This document shows positions 1 through 13,994 of a stretch of DNA of 64,000 bases, one piece after another; positions within the stretch are counted from its first letter, which is position 1; every line of letters starts with the position of its first letter. This stretch comes from Kryptolebias marmoratus (lineage: Eukaryota > Chordata > Actinopteri > Cyprinodontiformes > Rivulidae): contig NC_051431.1 of assembly GCF_001649575.2 (NCBI RefSeq), forward strand, positions 19,844,534-19,908,533, given 5' to 3'. The notes beneath the pieces are model-generated. The model ran no database searches and was not told the DNA's origin. It saw nothing but the letters and a program-made list of their open reading frames with translations. The position numbers and the translations under genes were made by a program.

Positions 1-538
1 GTGTTGTTCAGCTTGTAGGGCACCACAACTGCTTCCACCCACCTCCATCATCATCATCATATGAAATTACTTTTTGTCACAACAAAATATAGTGGCTGGT
101 AAAATATTTGAGTGGCCGGTAAAACACTTTGGACAAAATTTTTAATTTCCACCCGTGGTTAAAACTACAGTAAAAGAAAAAAAACTTACATGAAACTAAA
201 TTTATAAATGCTGCTGCCTTTTCCAGCCCTGCATGCTCCTGGCTAGTATTATTAGATGCTATATTCTGGTTTTAGAGTCATATAAGTTTTTATTCAGGCA
301 ATATCTTACAGACAAGGCCTCTCTTATAGTTGTGGAGCTTTTGAAGAAGTTTTGTTTTGTTTAATTACTCAAAATTACAGAAAAATGTCTACATTTAAAA
401 GTCTGTCTGTGTGCTTAATATGCTCTGAAAACAGCTGTAAACAGAAATATCAGAAGTATTGCAGATCAGAAGTGTTGGCTGACATTAGTAGCTAAAGTGT
501 GTTTTTCATAGAAAAAAAAAGGTCAAAACAGTCCCAAC

Positions 539-3420
<2,882 letters not shown>

Positions 3421-3527
3421 TTTTCTGGGTTTATTTGATAGAATAGAAGCAACAAGGTTGGTCTTAAAGGAGCAGTCTGCCTCTTCTATTATTAGATCGC
3501 ACCCAGGACGGAGAAACGCTGAGATCC

Positions 3528-3551
3528 CACACACACACACACACACATACA
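3528..3551. repeat. CA dinucleotide microsatellite
   Basis: A CA run with one T interruption near its end. It lies about 110 bp upstream of the sh3bgr start codon, in its probable 5' UTR or promoter. Confidence 0.9.
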
Positions 3552-3654
3552 CCCAAGCTGCTGGGGGGTATTTTTGTCTCCAGGCTTCAGGCTTCATTAG
3601 AGAGGGATTGGTGAGTGGACTGGCCCCTCTGAGGGTGGTGGGTGGGTGGGGGTG

Positions 3655-3679
3655 CACACACACAAACACACACACACAC
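3655..3679. repeat. CA dinucleotide microsatellite
   Basis: A CA run with one AA interruption in the shared upstream region of sh3bgr and lca5l. It produces spurious TH-repeat and CV-repeat reading frames. Confidence 0.9.
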
Positions 3680-4766
3680 TGATTGGCAGTTTCAGCTGTC
3701 TGTCGGTCCGGGGAAAAAGACAAGTTGGGTTATAACTGTGTGTGAAGAGGACAGAAATAGCAACGAGCTCTGGAAGAGGCCTCAGACCGGACTCTGTCAG
3801 ACCCAGGCTCCTGCAGCTCTTTGGGCGCAGAGGACACCAAAAAACCAACAAAACAAACAACAACAACTAAACAGCTCTTCCATGTTTGATTCTCGGTTTC
3901 ATATTAAATTTCTTTCACTTTGTGTGTCATATGTCGTGAGCTAAACCCTGCTAACATCAGGGCTGTCCGAACAGAAGCAGAATTCCTTCTCAAGCCCGCC
4001 AGTTTTCACCCCAATAAATAAATTAAATAATAATAAAAAATAAGAGAGAAATGTTAAAGGGTGCCAATGAAGCTTCTTTCTGAAATATCCAACAAACATT
4101 AACTTTCTTCTATGGAGCTCGACAGAAATGGTGTGAATGCTGATTCAGCGTTCACACCGCTGTTTTCTTGCTTTTTATTTATTTATTCATTTTTCATACT
4201 TTTTTTTTTTTTTTGCAATCTAACTCCTACATGGCACATTTTAGCCATTCAAACAGCAAATCTTTCAGCTCATTCAGGAGATGGGGGATATGAATTTGGG
4301 GTTTTGTAACTTTATTACTTTTCAGAACATTTAACTTTAAATTCAAACATGTCCCTTAGCTTTAATCAATCGAATTCAACCTCTTCAGCAAATTTCAGTC
4401 ATTCAGCACTAGTTTTGGACTTAAGCAACACATTTAAAGATCTGAACTCAATCACAGGGCTTTTTGGTGTTTGTTTGGTTTTAAATAGTTCAGTTTTGTC
4501 GTTGCCACATGTGAGTTCCATGTTATTATATGGCTCGGCACCATGGCAACCATATCTTTACAAACAGATTGCTGACCATAAACCACTGCAGCTTGTAGTG
4601 TGCAACAGGGTTAAAAAAGACAGGAAATTCCAGTTGGATGTGTTTTTTGTTTTTTGTTTTGTTCTTCTTTTTAAAACAAACCTTTTTGTTGCAGATTTTA
4701 TCTGGAGGAGCCGTCTCACACTTTTATTCCCTGGTTAACTTTTCCTGAAGCTTTCCGTCCTTTTTC

Positions 4767-6830
4767 ATGCCAGATAAAAACCCGATGTGCGTGAGTCAGG
4801 AGGACGACGGGGACGCACTGAGCTGCAGCAGCGACACCTCCAGGTGGTCCTCGCCCCCCGCACTCTGCTGCGACTCTGATGCTCCTCTGGATCCGTCTGA
4901 CTGTGAAGACAAAACCTACAGGACTCCAGACATCCTGCCACCAGTCGTGTGGCAAAGACAGAAGCAAACGGGCTCTAAAAAAGGCATCATCTGAGTTAAC
5001 GTGTTTGTGGCTGCAGACCTAAGTAATGACCGGTTAATGACTGTTTTTTGATTCTCTTCAGGTGGCAAACTCCAAGGAGACTACAAGCAGAGGTCAAATC
5101 ACCACGCCCTGAAGCTACCTCCAGTCGGGCCCCTGCAGGAGCTGACACCGAGCGTCCAGCAGGCTGGCGCGACCTGCGTCATGGCGCTGAAGAGCCAGGT
5201 GTGGGACCTGCAGCAGCAGCTGGCTGAAGCCAGGACTGAGAACAAGCTGCTGAAGACGGTCCAGCAGCGCCACATGGTGGCACTGAAGCACTTCCAGGAC
5301 TCAGAGGACAGCGTCTCACAGGTGGGACGATCAGGGGGGTCACGACCTCTCAGCCGCCAGCAGATAACGGTGTCTCGTTGGCCTCCCCGGACAAAGCATT
5401 ATCCTCACGTTGTCCCTCTTCCCAGATTGTCGTCAAACACAACAATGAAGCCAAGGCCCTCCAGGAGCTGCTCCGGCAAACCCGTGCCAGCCGCGGCAAC
5501 TTGTCCCGGCAGCTGCAGGCCGCAGAGAACAAGCTGCGCAGCACAAAGGCTGCCGTCCAACACCTGCAGCTGCAGCTGCTGCGTCAGGATCACAGCCTGC
5601 TGGAGAGGGACAAGCTCGTCCTGAAGCTGGACAAGGCCTCTGCGCAGCTGGAGGACAAGGACAGGAGGATACAGGTGTGGGACACTTCTCCTCTTGTTTC
5701 CAGCGATGAGTTCTTTCCTTCACACTTGCCTTGCTTTCTGCAGGACCTGGACAGGAGGCTGGAGTTGAGCCAGGCCTCCTTCAAACGCCAGTTAGTCGCT
5801 GAACAGAGGAAAGTCAGGGAGGCGAGGAAGGCCTCCTGCTACCTGGAGGAGGACGTCTACCAGCTAACCAGAGAAGTCCAGGTGTCACTCAGGACGCGTC
5901 TCCCACCAGAAAACACTGATATCAAGTTAGCAGAAAGAGTTGAGGTTTGACTGAGCGTCCTGTAAGAAGGGGACATTGTCTGGTTTATATGAGCCGAAGG
6001 CAGACCAGCTGTGGACTTGGAGGTGGGACAGACACCGTCACTTCACTGTTTGTTTCTTTACTACTTCAGCATACTTTGTGCCATTTTAGCCATTCATTTA
6101 TCAAAATGTTCAGCTCATTCAGCAGATGGCTGAATGAAGTACTTTTCATAATACTTCATTTTATTGACAAATATTTTCCCCATAGAAACACACAGAGATC
6201 TCAGCAGCTCTTTAAAAACATTGATCTCTTTGAAATCTGCTTCAGGAGAGCTGTTCCAGTTCTGTCTTCTTCTGCTACTTTAAGCTAGTCTTTTGCTACT
6301 TTAGCTTTTAGCTAGTCTTTTGCTACTTTTAACTACCCATTTGCCACTGTTTAACTTTCTTTTATTTAGTATTTGCTACTTGCCTCTTGCTGTTTTTAGC
6401 AACTCTTCTGCTTTTAGCTTTCAGCTACTGTTTAACCATTAGCTAACCTTTTGGTAGTTTAGCTTTTTGCTACTTTTATTTAACATTTGCTACTTTTAGC
6501 TTGCCTTTTGTAACTCTTCTCTTAGCAACTCTTCTACTTTTAGCTTTCAGCTACTGTTCTACCAGTAGCTAACCTTTTGGTACTTCAGTTTTTGGCTAAT
6601 TTTGCTACTTTTTTACCTCATTGTTTGCTACATTATTTTCTAGACAGCCTTTTGATACTGTCAGCAAATCTTTTGCTGCTCTTGTCATTTAGCTAGCCTT
6701 TAGCTTCTTCCAGCTTTTATTTCTGAGCTTTTAGAACTCAGTTGTAGCTTTTTCACCAAACTTCAACAGTCATTCAGCACTTAGCATTCAGACTCCAAAT
6801 AAACCTTTTAAAGTTTTGATTATATTCAAG

Positions 6831-6864
<34 letters not shown>

Positions 6865-7831
6865 TATATATGTTTCTCTGTCTAAAACAGGACAGAGGAA
6901 GAGAACTGGAGAAACATAACATTTACCACCACAGATATCTTAAAGGACCGAGCACAAAAGGTATAAAGTCCTCCTTTAACGCAGGCTGACTCTGCCTCAC
7001 TGTGTGTCTGAGAGGATTTGGGTTTTCTTTTTAGGAAGAGAAAACAAAATGGTTCAGACCAACGACTCCCTCTTCACCCCTAAGTGTGCATTAAGTTTTC
7101 TGGAGACAGAGGAGGAGCTCCAGCAGCAGGAGGGCTCTGTGGACCGGGTGTGTTATTAGGATTCATAGCTCATATTACTGTACACAAGTTGGTTTGACAT
7201 TGGTGATAGAGAAATATTTCAAGTTTTTGTTCATTTTCCTTATGCTTATCTGTAAATTATCTGTGCATGATTTCAGTGTTGTGACAAACAAGTGCTAGAG
7301 TCTTTGGTTTTAGAGGGACCAGAGGGAAAGCTTTCTGCTCACGTTGCGTTCAAGGAGAACCTTCAAAAAGATCAGACGGGCACTGGTAAGTGCTATTATT
7401 ATTATTTTTTTTCCCTTTTTCTTCGAACACACCCAAACATTAGAAATAATAGGTGGGAATGTGTTCTCTCGGGTGGCTCTGTGTTTTTCAAAGACAACCC
7501 GGGAGAGGAGAGTTTACAAAAAAGCCCAGAGGGACGCCCGGTGCACCAAACTGAGGATGGCTGTGCCGCAGAGAGCGAGGCGGCAGAAACCCTATGTGTG
7601 CCGGAAGAAAAACAGGAAACGGAACACGACACCGGCCTGTCTCCGGATCAACCTGAACCTGAGAGAAAAGAAGTCAGGCGCAAGTACACGTTCAGACGGT
7701 CGACAGAGAACCTGCACAATGGAAGGCCTGCTCACAGCGCCGATGGTGGACAGCCTCTGGGTTCAGAGCGTTTAACAGGCGGAACAGAAAAGATCAGGAC
7801 TCTGACATATTTACACTCATCGGATGAATAA
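4767..7831 (+). CDS. lca5l: Lebercilin-like protein LCA5L
   Basis: Lebercilin-like proteins are coiled-coil proteins related to LCA5 (lebercilin), a ciliary transport protein whose loss causes Leber congenital amaurosis; the role of LCA5L is less clear. Exons: 4767 to about 4983, 5062-5321, 5426-5674, 5744-5881, 6891-6960, 7035-7147, 7277-7385 and 7494-7831, giving roughly 495 aa against about 670 in human. The lebercilin coiled-coil spans 5181-5881: VWDLQQQLAEARTENKLLKT, then NEAKALQELLRQTRASRGN, then DLDRRLELSQASFKRQL. DRGRELEKHNIYHHRYLK (exon 5) and RRKYTFRRSTENLHNGRP (last exon) match the human order. Introns of 69-129 bp are very short; only intron 4 is about 1 kb. The first junction is uncertain: no phase-compatible GT donor exists and a GC donor at 4984 would be needed. 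The gene is convergent with get1. Confidence 0.85.
6060..6800. repeat. Imperfect minisatellite-like element with TTTTGCTACTTTTAGCT units
   Basis: This fills most of lca5l intron 4. Between about 6270 and 6740, variants of a TTTTGCTACTTTTAGCT unit recur many times with slippage. The flanks (CCATTTTAGCCATTCA near 6070 and CAGTCATTCAGCACTTAGC near 6770) resemble phrases at 4230-4430, suggesting one dispersed element with an expanded core. No coding potential is seen. Confidence 0.6.
6833..6861. repeat. AT dinucleotide microsatellite
   Basis: An uninterrupted AT run, 30 bp upstream of the acceptor of lca5l exon 5 (6891). Confidence 0.9.
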
Positions 7832-7832
7832 A
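7827..7832 (+). promoter_or_regulatory. AATAAA overlapping the lca5l stop codon
   Basis: The stop TAA (7829-7831) lies inside a canonical AATAAA hexamer formed with the preceding Glu codon and the next base. If used, cleavage would fall about 10-30 bp later and the 3' UTR would be almost absent. This fits the tight convergent arrangement with get1, whose minus-strand signal is at 7956-7961. Confidence 0.5.
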
Positions 7833-7955
7833 GTTTGATCGCAGTAAGTGTGGGTAAATGTAAATGTTTATGCAGAGTTTATTTTAATTAAACAAAATCC
7901 GACTTGTTGGTTTAAGATCATTAGGAAAGGTCCAACAAATACACACTTCTCTTCT

Positions 7956-7961
7956 TTTATT
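7956..7961 (-). promoter_or_regulatory. Candidate get1 poly(A) signal
   Basis: TTTATT on the plus strand reads AATAAA on the minus strand, 179 bp after the get1 stop codon. Another lies at 7878-7883. Use of either would put the 3' end of get1 within about 100 bp of the lca5l stop. Confidence 0.4.
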
Positions 7962-8139
7962 AAAAAGAAATTGCAACATTCTAAAACAGATTTCTGGACA
8001 CATCCATGCAAGAAAAATAACAAACACAAAATAGTAATAAATGCTGCAAATGGAGAGCAGCTTTTATCTTTGTTCCGATCAGCAGACAGAAAACTGAGCT
8101 TTTACTTTACAAAAAACAACAAAAAAAAAGAAGAGTTCT

Positions 8140-11100
8140 TTAGCTGATGGCATTAAGCCCCAGTGTGACCACTTTGTTGCAAACCACCAGCCAGCACGTG
8201 ATTCCCACACCACCTGAAAGAAGGGGGACAAAGCAGACGGGAAACTTTAGAGCACATGAATCTGTCCTGCCATTAGTTTGCACGAAAAAAGAAACAGCCA
8301 TCGGACAAACATGGCGCTCGTACAGAAAGATTTGACACCCCTGGAATCGGTTGTCTTCGTGCTCGACGTCAGGCTGTGAGAACTGTCAGGAGGGCTGTCT
8401 CCTCTACCGCTCACCTGAGGGTTCCTGTGTGTGTGTGTGTGTGTGTGGGGGGGGGGCACACCTTCCTATCGCCTGGGAAACATGTCTCCTCCCTCCCCCA
8501 TCCTGTGATGAATTGCCTTTTCCGTGCAGGTCACCCCGCTGCCTGAATCAAACTCTAATCTAGGCTACCCTCTGAGTTTTTTAGATTTTGAACCCACGTT
8601 TTGCTCGTTTACTTGTTTACATTTTTAATCTGTTGACTCATCTTGGATGCTGTTGGAGCAGCTCGTCTCCTTCTGTTGGAATTACTTAATTTAAGCTCCT
8701 GTCTCTTTAAACTACATAAATCCACACTTTTCACAAATCTTTCTTTTCTTTTTTTTTCTCCAGTCAATTCTTGGGCCATTTTCAACATCCAAATGCAAAA
8801 ATTTGATGTACATCTATAATTAATACTACTGTAAACTTAATGTTTTTTTTGTTTTTTTTTTTAATAAAATTTGTAAAACTGCGCCTAGGCATAAGAAAGA
8901 GTCAAGACTCTTAATTAGGAGTGTTCGGGTCTTCTTAAATAAAACATGATGTTTTGTAAAACTGTTACCTTTGATTGTAAAGTAAAAAGCAGCGTCAGTG
9001 GCTAACATGTTCCAAACATCCATCCATTCATTTTATTTAACTGCTTCTCCTTTCCAGGTCATGGGGAGCTGGTGCCTATCTCCAGGCGGGGGACACCCTG
9101 GACGGTCACAAGTCCATCACAGGGACACATAGAGACAAACAAGACAAACAACCATTCTCGCTCTCACTCTCACTCACACCTACGGATACTTTTAAGAGTC
9201 ATCAATTAACCTAACATGCATGTTTCTGGTCTGTGGGAGGAAACCGGAGCACCAGGAGTAAAAAAAAAAAACTACTAAGTTTTCAAAATGTCACATTCTA
9301 TTGGTTATTTACAACATCTGGACAGCTGCTAAGAAACACGAGGGCTGTCGTTGGGTTCTGTGGCCCCGTTAGCGTCGGCCAGTTACAGAACAACGTGGAA
9401 ACCGATCAATATTTGCCATAATCATCAAAGACCGATAGTTCTGGTGCCGTGTGTTAGGAGGCAACTTGAACGCACGAACATTCCTGACGCTCTGTGAAGC
9501 GCAGCACGATGCTAAATGAGCCGCTCTTGTACACAACGTCGAAAAGCGTTTCACGATCCGTTTAACGGGAAGACGGGGCTGGCTACCTGCCACTCCTGTC
9601 GGAAAAGCCACCAGTCGCTCCACGGGGGCGATCCACTTGCTGGGGACCACAGTCACCGGATCAGAGTAGTACTTCCATATCAGTGAGATCATCAGAGCAG
9701 CCTGGAGAGGGAGAGGAAAGGGACGTTTACTTTAAATCACAAGTAGTACCGGCTTTACAGGGATAAAAGGAAAACGGCCTGAATAGCAAGTCTCCACCTA
9801 CCTGCAGTATGTAAAAGACAATGTTCACAACCCATTTCATTTTGGCTTGTTGAGCTGTTCTCGACTGCACTGCAAAACAGAGATATGCAACAATGTGCTT
9901 TTACCTTCAAACAGACAGAACTAATACTTTAATTTTTATCATTTCTGAGTCATTAAACAAATCGAACTGAGGGCAGTGACCTAAGACCAGGCAACTTGCT
10001 TTATTTTTATCATATATTACAAAATAACGTAAAGGAAGGTTTTACAAAAGTGCATTATTAGCAAGCTTCTGGGACAAAATGTGTCTAATACCATAAAAAA
10101 TTCATTTCATAAAACACTCTGTTTAGGTTGTAGAGAGCATACAAAGACTTTTCATTCAAATATAAGAGGGCTACGATGGATAAACTCAGTGGCTGAGATC
10201 ACAGTCGTTAGTTTGGCAGATACAGAAGCACCACGAGAGCTGCTCTTCCAGCCCGTTCACACGATGATCCTGAGGCAGCAGCTGTTCTCAGCCACTTCCT
10301 TCAGTTACTGGTTCTAAAGTGTGCTGCAGCAGACCTACACAGCTGCTGAAGGCGCTCTGTGTGCCATTTAGAGCTAAAATGATTGTTTTACGGCCATAAG
10401 CTGTTTGCTGTGCTGACGTTTGTTGCGCTTGCCGCTGCACGGCAGCCATGCAATCAACGAGTCACCAGCTCATGTTAACAGGCGTAGATAGGCACCGATG
10501 CTTTGAAACGCCAGGTTTACTTCACTCCTGTGTGCTTCTCGAAGACAGTCTGGCGCTAATCATCTTACATTCTCAGTTCCTCCTGAATTAGTCAACTTGT
10601 GTGTTGCTTTGGCTCTCACCGTGGGTCTTCAGCTTGTCTGTCGTTTTGTTAATTTTGCGCTCCAACCTAGCATATCTCGCAAACTCGTCCATCATGCTGA
10701 TGGAGGACTGCTCCTTCTTCATCTGCTGGATCTCAGCCCTCATCTCATTCTCCTGCTCAGCGTCTTTCTGCACCAGCTTTGAGAGCTTGGAAAGTTGGAG
10801 GAGAAAGGACAGTTACAGAGCAAACAGAGCAGACAAACAAGGCTGAATTACATGTTATATATTATACAAATTACACATGGGAATATCAATGGTTTAGACC
10901 AGATGTTTTCAAACCGTAAGAGGGACCTCCCAAGGTGGTATCCAAACAAACTGAGGTGATGATGAGTGAATGGAGGTGAGAAAAGTATGTCTGTACTGCA
11001 ATCAAAGGGCTTAGATACATCTCTTCTGAGGAAATTATACTGTCTTTCCCCCAAAATTATAGATTACATGTAGTTTAAATATGCCCAGCAAGAACACATG

Positions 11101-11627
11101 AATGATTAGGGACACTTGCTAAGTGTGCAACATGGTGGATTTATCCCTGACTTCACCATAAGGGAGGTTGTTGAATGAAGAGCATCCTTGTTGGCACGAA
11201 AGCTAAGCTGTACACAAATAACCATTACAAGTGTTATTATCATTGAGTTAATAATCCAATAATAATGGCTTCTTCATCTTGAACTGTGATAAGTGGCTAT
11301 ATTTAATTCCTACGTATTTTTCTGTAGTTACTGGATGAAGAAAAAAACAAGACGCACTCTGCTGTAGCTTAGCCTTGTTTTAGCCCATTCAAAGTAAGCT
11401 AGCTCACGTTAGCTTTAGGCTAAGCTAGCTGGTAGTAAACAAAAGATTTTCCGCTTGACAGACGACGCCGACAGTGACAAAAACAAACTAGGCAAAGCAT
11501 TTCCTGTCTCCTTTTTTTGTGCAAGCACCATTCTCACCCCCTAACTTACAAAAGACGATATAGTCGGCAGGAGTGTTTTCATGAGGTTGCAGAGAAACAC
11601 GGAGCTGAGAACCAGGAACCACGCCAT
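8140..11627 (-). CDS. get1: Guided entry of tail-anchored proteins factor 1 (GET1/WRB)
   Basis: GET1 (WRB) is the ER membrane receptor subunit that, with CAMLG, receives tail-anchored proteins from the GET3 ATPase. Five exons join cleanly: 11627-11550, 10785-10620, 9869-9802, 9701-9587 and 8213-8140, giving 166 aa plus stop, against 174 in human. Exon 1 encodes the first membrane segment (MAWFLVLSSVFLCNLMKTLL). Exon 2 encodes the cytosolic coiled-coil that binds GET3 (QKDAEQENEMRAEIQQMKKE, then SMMDEFARYARLERKINK). Exons 3-4 hold the second membrane segment (KWVVNIVFYILQAALMISL) and SDPVTVVPSKWIAP; exon 5 holds the last membrane segment (GVGITCWLVVCNKVV) and a C-terminus differing from human. 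All donors and acceptors are GT-AG and all phases match. The gene is convergent with lca5l and divergent from hmgn1, as in human. Confidence 0.95.
8426..8456. repeat. GT microsatellite followed by a G run
   Basis: About ten GT units followed by about ten G. It lies in the last get1 intron and produces a spurious reading frame. Confidence 0.9.
9019..9262 (+). repeat. Dispersed teleost repeat, copy 1 (partial)
   Basis: It begins at CATCCATTCATTTTATTTAA and contains GGGGGACACCCTGGACGGTC, then ACAGGGACACATAGAGACAA, and near the end TGTGGGAGGAAACCGGAG. The same ordered phrases occur at 52162-52505, and in the reverse orientation, more diverged, at 53105-53283. It lies in the get1 intron between exons 4 and 5. 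No protein is seen. Confidence 0.7.
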
Positions 11628-12008
11628 GTTTTGAACCCGTTCTTCCACAGTCAGTCTCCTCCTCACGGCTGCGTGGAGCTGCTGCGGATTCACACGGAGA
11701 GGACAGAGAGTGTGCTCAGCGCGCTTTTACCAACTCGAGGCTGTGTTTAGAAAGAAAACTACACCTCAAAGACACAAAACTAATAGTACAGCACTCCTTG
11801 CATTAGATGGTTTCTGTTAACATGTTGCGTCAGGTTTCAATTCAGCACATTTAGTTGTGATTTAGATTGACGATGGACACTACAGAGAGTCTTATTCTCA
11901 ATATTTGGCGATTGAAGTACATAATTTTACAGATTTATTTGGTCCAAGTGACATTTTGTCACGGTAGCTGTATTATGGCAAGCCCTTGTGCCATATATTC
12001 AAACCAAA

Positions 12009-12021
12009 CTATCTATCTATC

Positions 12022-12106
<85 letters not shown>

Positions 12107-12118
12107 TTATCTATCTAT
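12009..12118. repeat. CTAT tetranucleotide microsatellite
   Basis: About 27 tandem CTAT units with two or three imperfections, in the get1-hmgn1 intergenic region. It gives an artefactual Ile-Tyr-Leu-Ser reading frame. It is too regular and lacks spacers, so it is not a CRISPR array. Confidence 0.97.
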
Positions 12119-12579
12119 GACTATTAATTCCCAGGGAAATTTGATTTTCATGAAGGCATCCAGGTACTTCAAAAAATTACAAAAGTAGCAAAAAAAACTA
12201 TAAAAATAAAATACAAAAACAAAACAAAGTAGTCCTATAGGAAAGAAATATATAAGTAAAAAAATGGAAGATGTTCTCAAAAGAAGTTCTTCATAATGAC
12301 ACATTACTGCTTCTATCACTACCACCGCCAATAGTAATGATATATAATATCAGTATTAACAATAGTAACAATAATATCAATATGTACAAAACTGTGTGGC
12401 TTGGTTAGAAATTTGATTTTTTAGTATTGTGGCATATATATTATCTGTGAATGACAGTACTGAAATATCTGTGAGTGATCGTGACCACAAATATCCAAAT
12501 TAACCTGATATTTTAACACGAAATGTGCAAATCGAAGCTGTGCGTGATGATATTAGAAATGTGCAGCCAGATCAGTTTG

Positions 12580-12825
12580 TTAGTCCTGATTGGAGATCTC
12601 AGGTCTAATGAGGGTGGAGAAATGGTGGAGTTTGATGGCAGCAGGCAGAAATGATTTCCTGTTTTGGTCCTGGGAGCATCTGGGGTGAACGAGTCTGCTG
12701 CTGATCCAGCTCTTGAGCTTGTCTATGGTTTTATGGAGGGGGTGGGAGTTCTCGTTCATGACTGCCAGCATTCTCTCCCTAACCACCTCCTTCAGGCTGT
12801 TGAGCTGTGAGCCAACAACAGACAC
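12580..12825 (-). pseudogene. LINE reverse transcriptase-polyprotein C-terminal fragment
   Basis: The minus strand carries an open 81-codon piece with NENSHPLHKTIDKL and CSQDQNRKSFLPAAIKLHH, the typical tail of L2-like non-LTR polyproteins (the RYRxSFxPxAIRLxN pattern). No further LINE sequence follows. It abuts the left terminal repeat of the LTR element at about 12821, which may have inserted beside or into it. Confidence 0.6.
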
Positions 12826-13994
12826 AGTGAACGCTTTTATGTTCTGTTCTGTTATTACTTCATGTCACAAGAGGCCGCTACTGTGACAGCAAAGGGCAGA
12901 AGAGACTTTGTTAATGAAAATAACAGAGTACGATGCAAACGATACAAGACAACATCATATCCTGTGATGGTATCTGTGCGGGTTCTATAATAAAGTTTGT
13001 GAGTTTAACCGTTGTCTCCTATTTTCATTATAACCGCTTTGAGTCCCAGCTTCCTATACCGTTTACACCGTGGTGGAAAATGTTTGACAATTACATGCTC
13101 ATCATAAATGCTACCAAAGAGGCATGGCCGAATGAAAGAGGACATGCTGTTTTATTACACTGCTTAGGACCAGAGGGACAGCATATGTTCTACACACTAC
13201 TGTAACAAGAGAAAACATTTAATGGCTGCACTTGAAAGACATTTTGTCTCCAAAGTTAATATATTGGCGTGCAGACACACATCCAGAAAACGGGTTCACG
13301 ATGAAACGTGAGCCATGTCCCCAAGCTCGAAGCTTTAGCTGCACCACTTGGTTTTGGACTGATAGAAGGTAAACTTAGAAAAGATTAACTCATTGCTAAT
13401 GCTAACCTCAGTGCTGTGAAGGATAGGTTGCGCAAATGAAACACCAAGGACAGATACAGCAGAGGAAATTAACTGTTCTGCAAAAGGAAAGACATACACC
13501 AAAAGACTGTGTGATGAAATAAGTTGGTTTAAAATGAAGCTGGTGAAAAAAAAATGAAACAATGTGAACAAAAGTCTTGTGATCTTGAGATCCTTTTAGT
13601 TGTAATTTTGTGTTTTATGAAGAGGTTTTTCTTTGATATTAGAACTTCTGCCAACTGAATGGTTGAAGATAAATTGTAAATATTTGCATCACAGTAATAC
13701 TAGTCTTTATGAGAAAGTACAACTTTTACTTAAAGTGAATGAGGTTGTTTGGGTAACAGGGGAGATGTGTTTTCAGGTTTACACAGTAAATGCATTTCTG
13801 TTCTGTTCCTGTTATTACTTCTTGTCACTAGAGGGTGCTACTATGGCAGCATAGGGCAGAAGAGACTGTGTGAGAAGAAGAAATACAGAGTAAGATACAG
13901 ATGAGATGAGACATTGTATTCTCTAATGGCATCTGATGCCATAGGACTGTAATAAAGTCTATGAAATTAACAATCGTCTCCTATTTTCATTACT
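12821..13994 (+). mobile_element. Small internally deleted LTR retrotransposon with gag remnant
   Basis: Two direct repeats of about 200 bp flank about 750 bp. Shared landmarks in both copies are TGTTCTGTTC near the start, GGGCAGAAGAGACT, an AATAAAGT poly(A)-like site, and GTCTCCTATTTTCATTA at the end. The left copy spans about 12821-13033 and the right about 13781-13994. Between them, near 13065-13330, is a degraded gag-like reading frame (TPWWKMFDNYMLIINA, then LLHCLGPEGQHMFYTLL) of the Ty3/gypsy type, broken by stop codons. There is no protease, reverse transcriptase or integrase, so it cannot move on its own. The flanking LTRs have diverged noticeably, so the insertion is old. Confidence 0.65.

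Larger units (their letters stand above)
3421..4694. promoter_or_regulatory. Head-to-head intergenic region between sh3bgr and lca5l
   Basis: sh3bgr reads left and lca5l reads right from this 1.3-kb gap, so both promoters must lie here. There is no clear TATA box or CpG-dense core. Two CA repeats and a T tract at 4201-4214 are present. A possible lca5l 5' UTR splice acceptor (TTGCAG) ends at 4694. The part from about 4225 to 4470 resembles the 6060-6800 repeat in lca5l intron 4 (shared phrase TTTAGCCATTCA and a CAGCTCATTCAG motif). Confidence 0.4.

Noticed and set aside
4112..4738. Two plus-strand frames (65 and 129 codons) before lca5l.
   Set aside because: No similarity or splice structure, low-complexity Phe/Ser content, and overlap with a repeat-like segment.
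12009..12118. Regular short repeats considered as a CRISPR array.
   Set aside because: It is a contiguous tetranucleotide microsatellite with no spacers, in a vertebrate genome.
11867..12188. Frames encoding repeated Ile-Tyr-Leu-Ser.
   Set aside because: Direct translation of the CTAT microsatellite.
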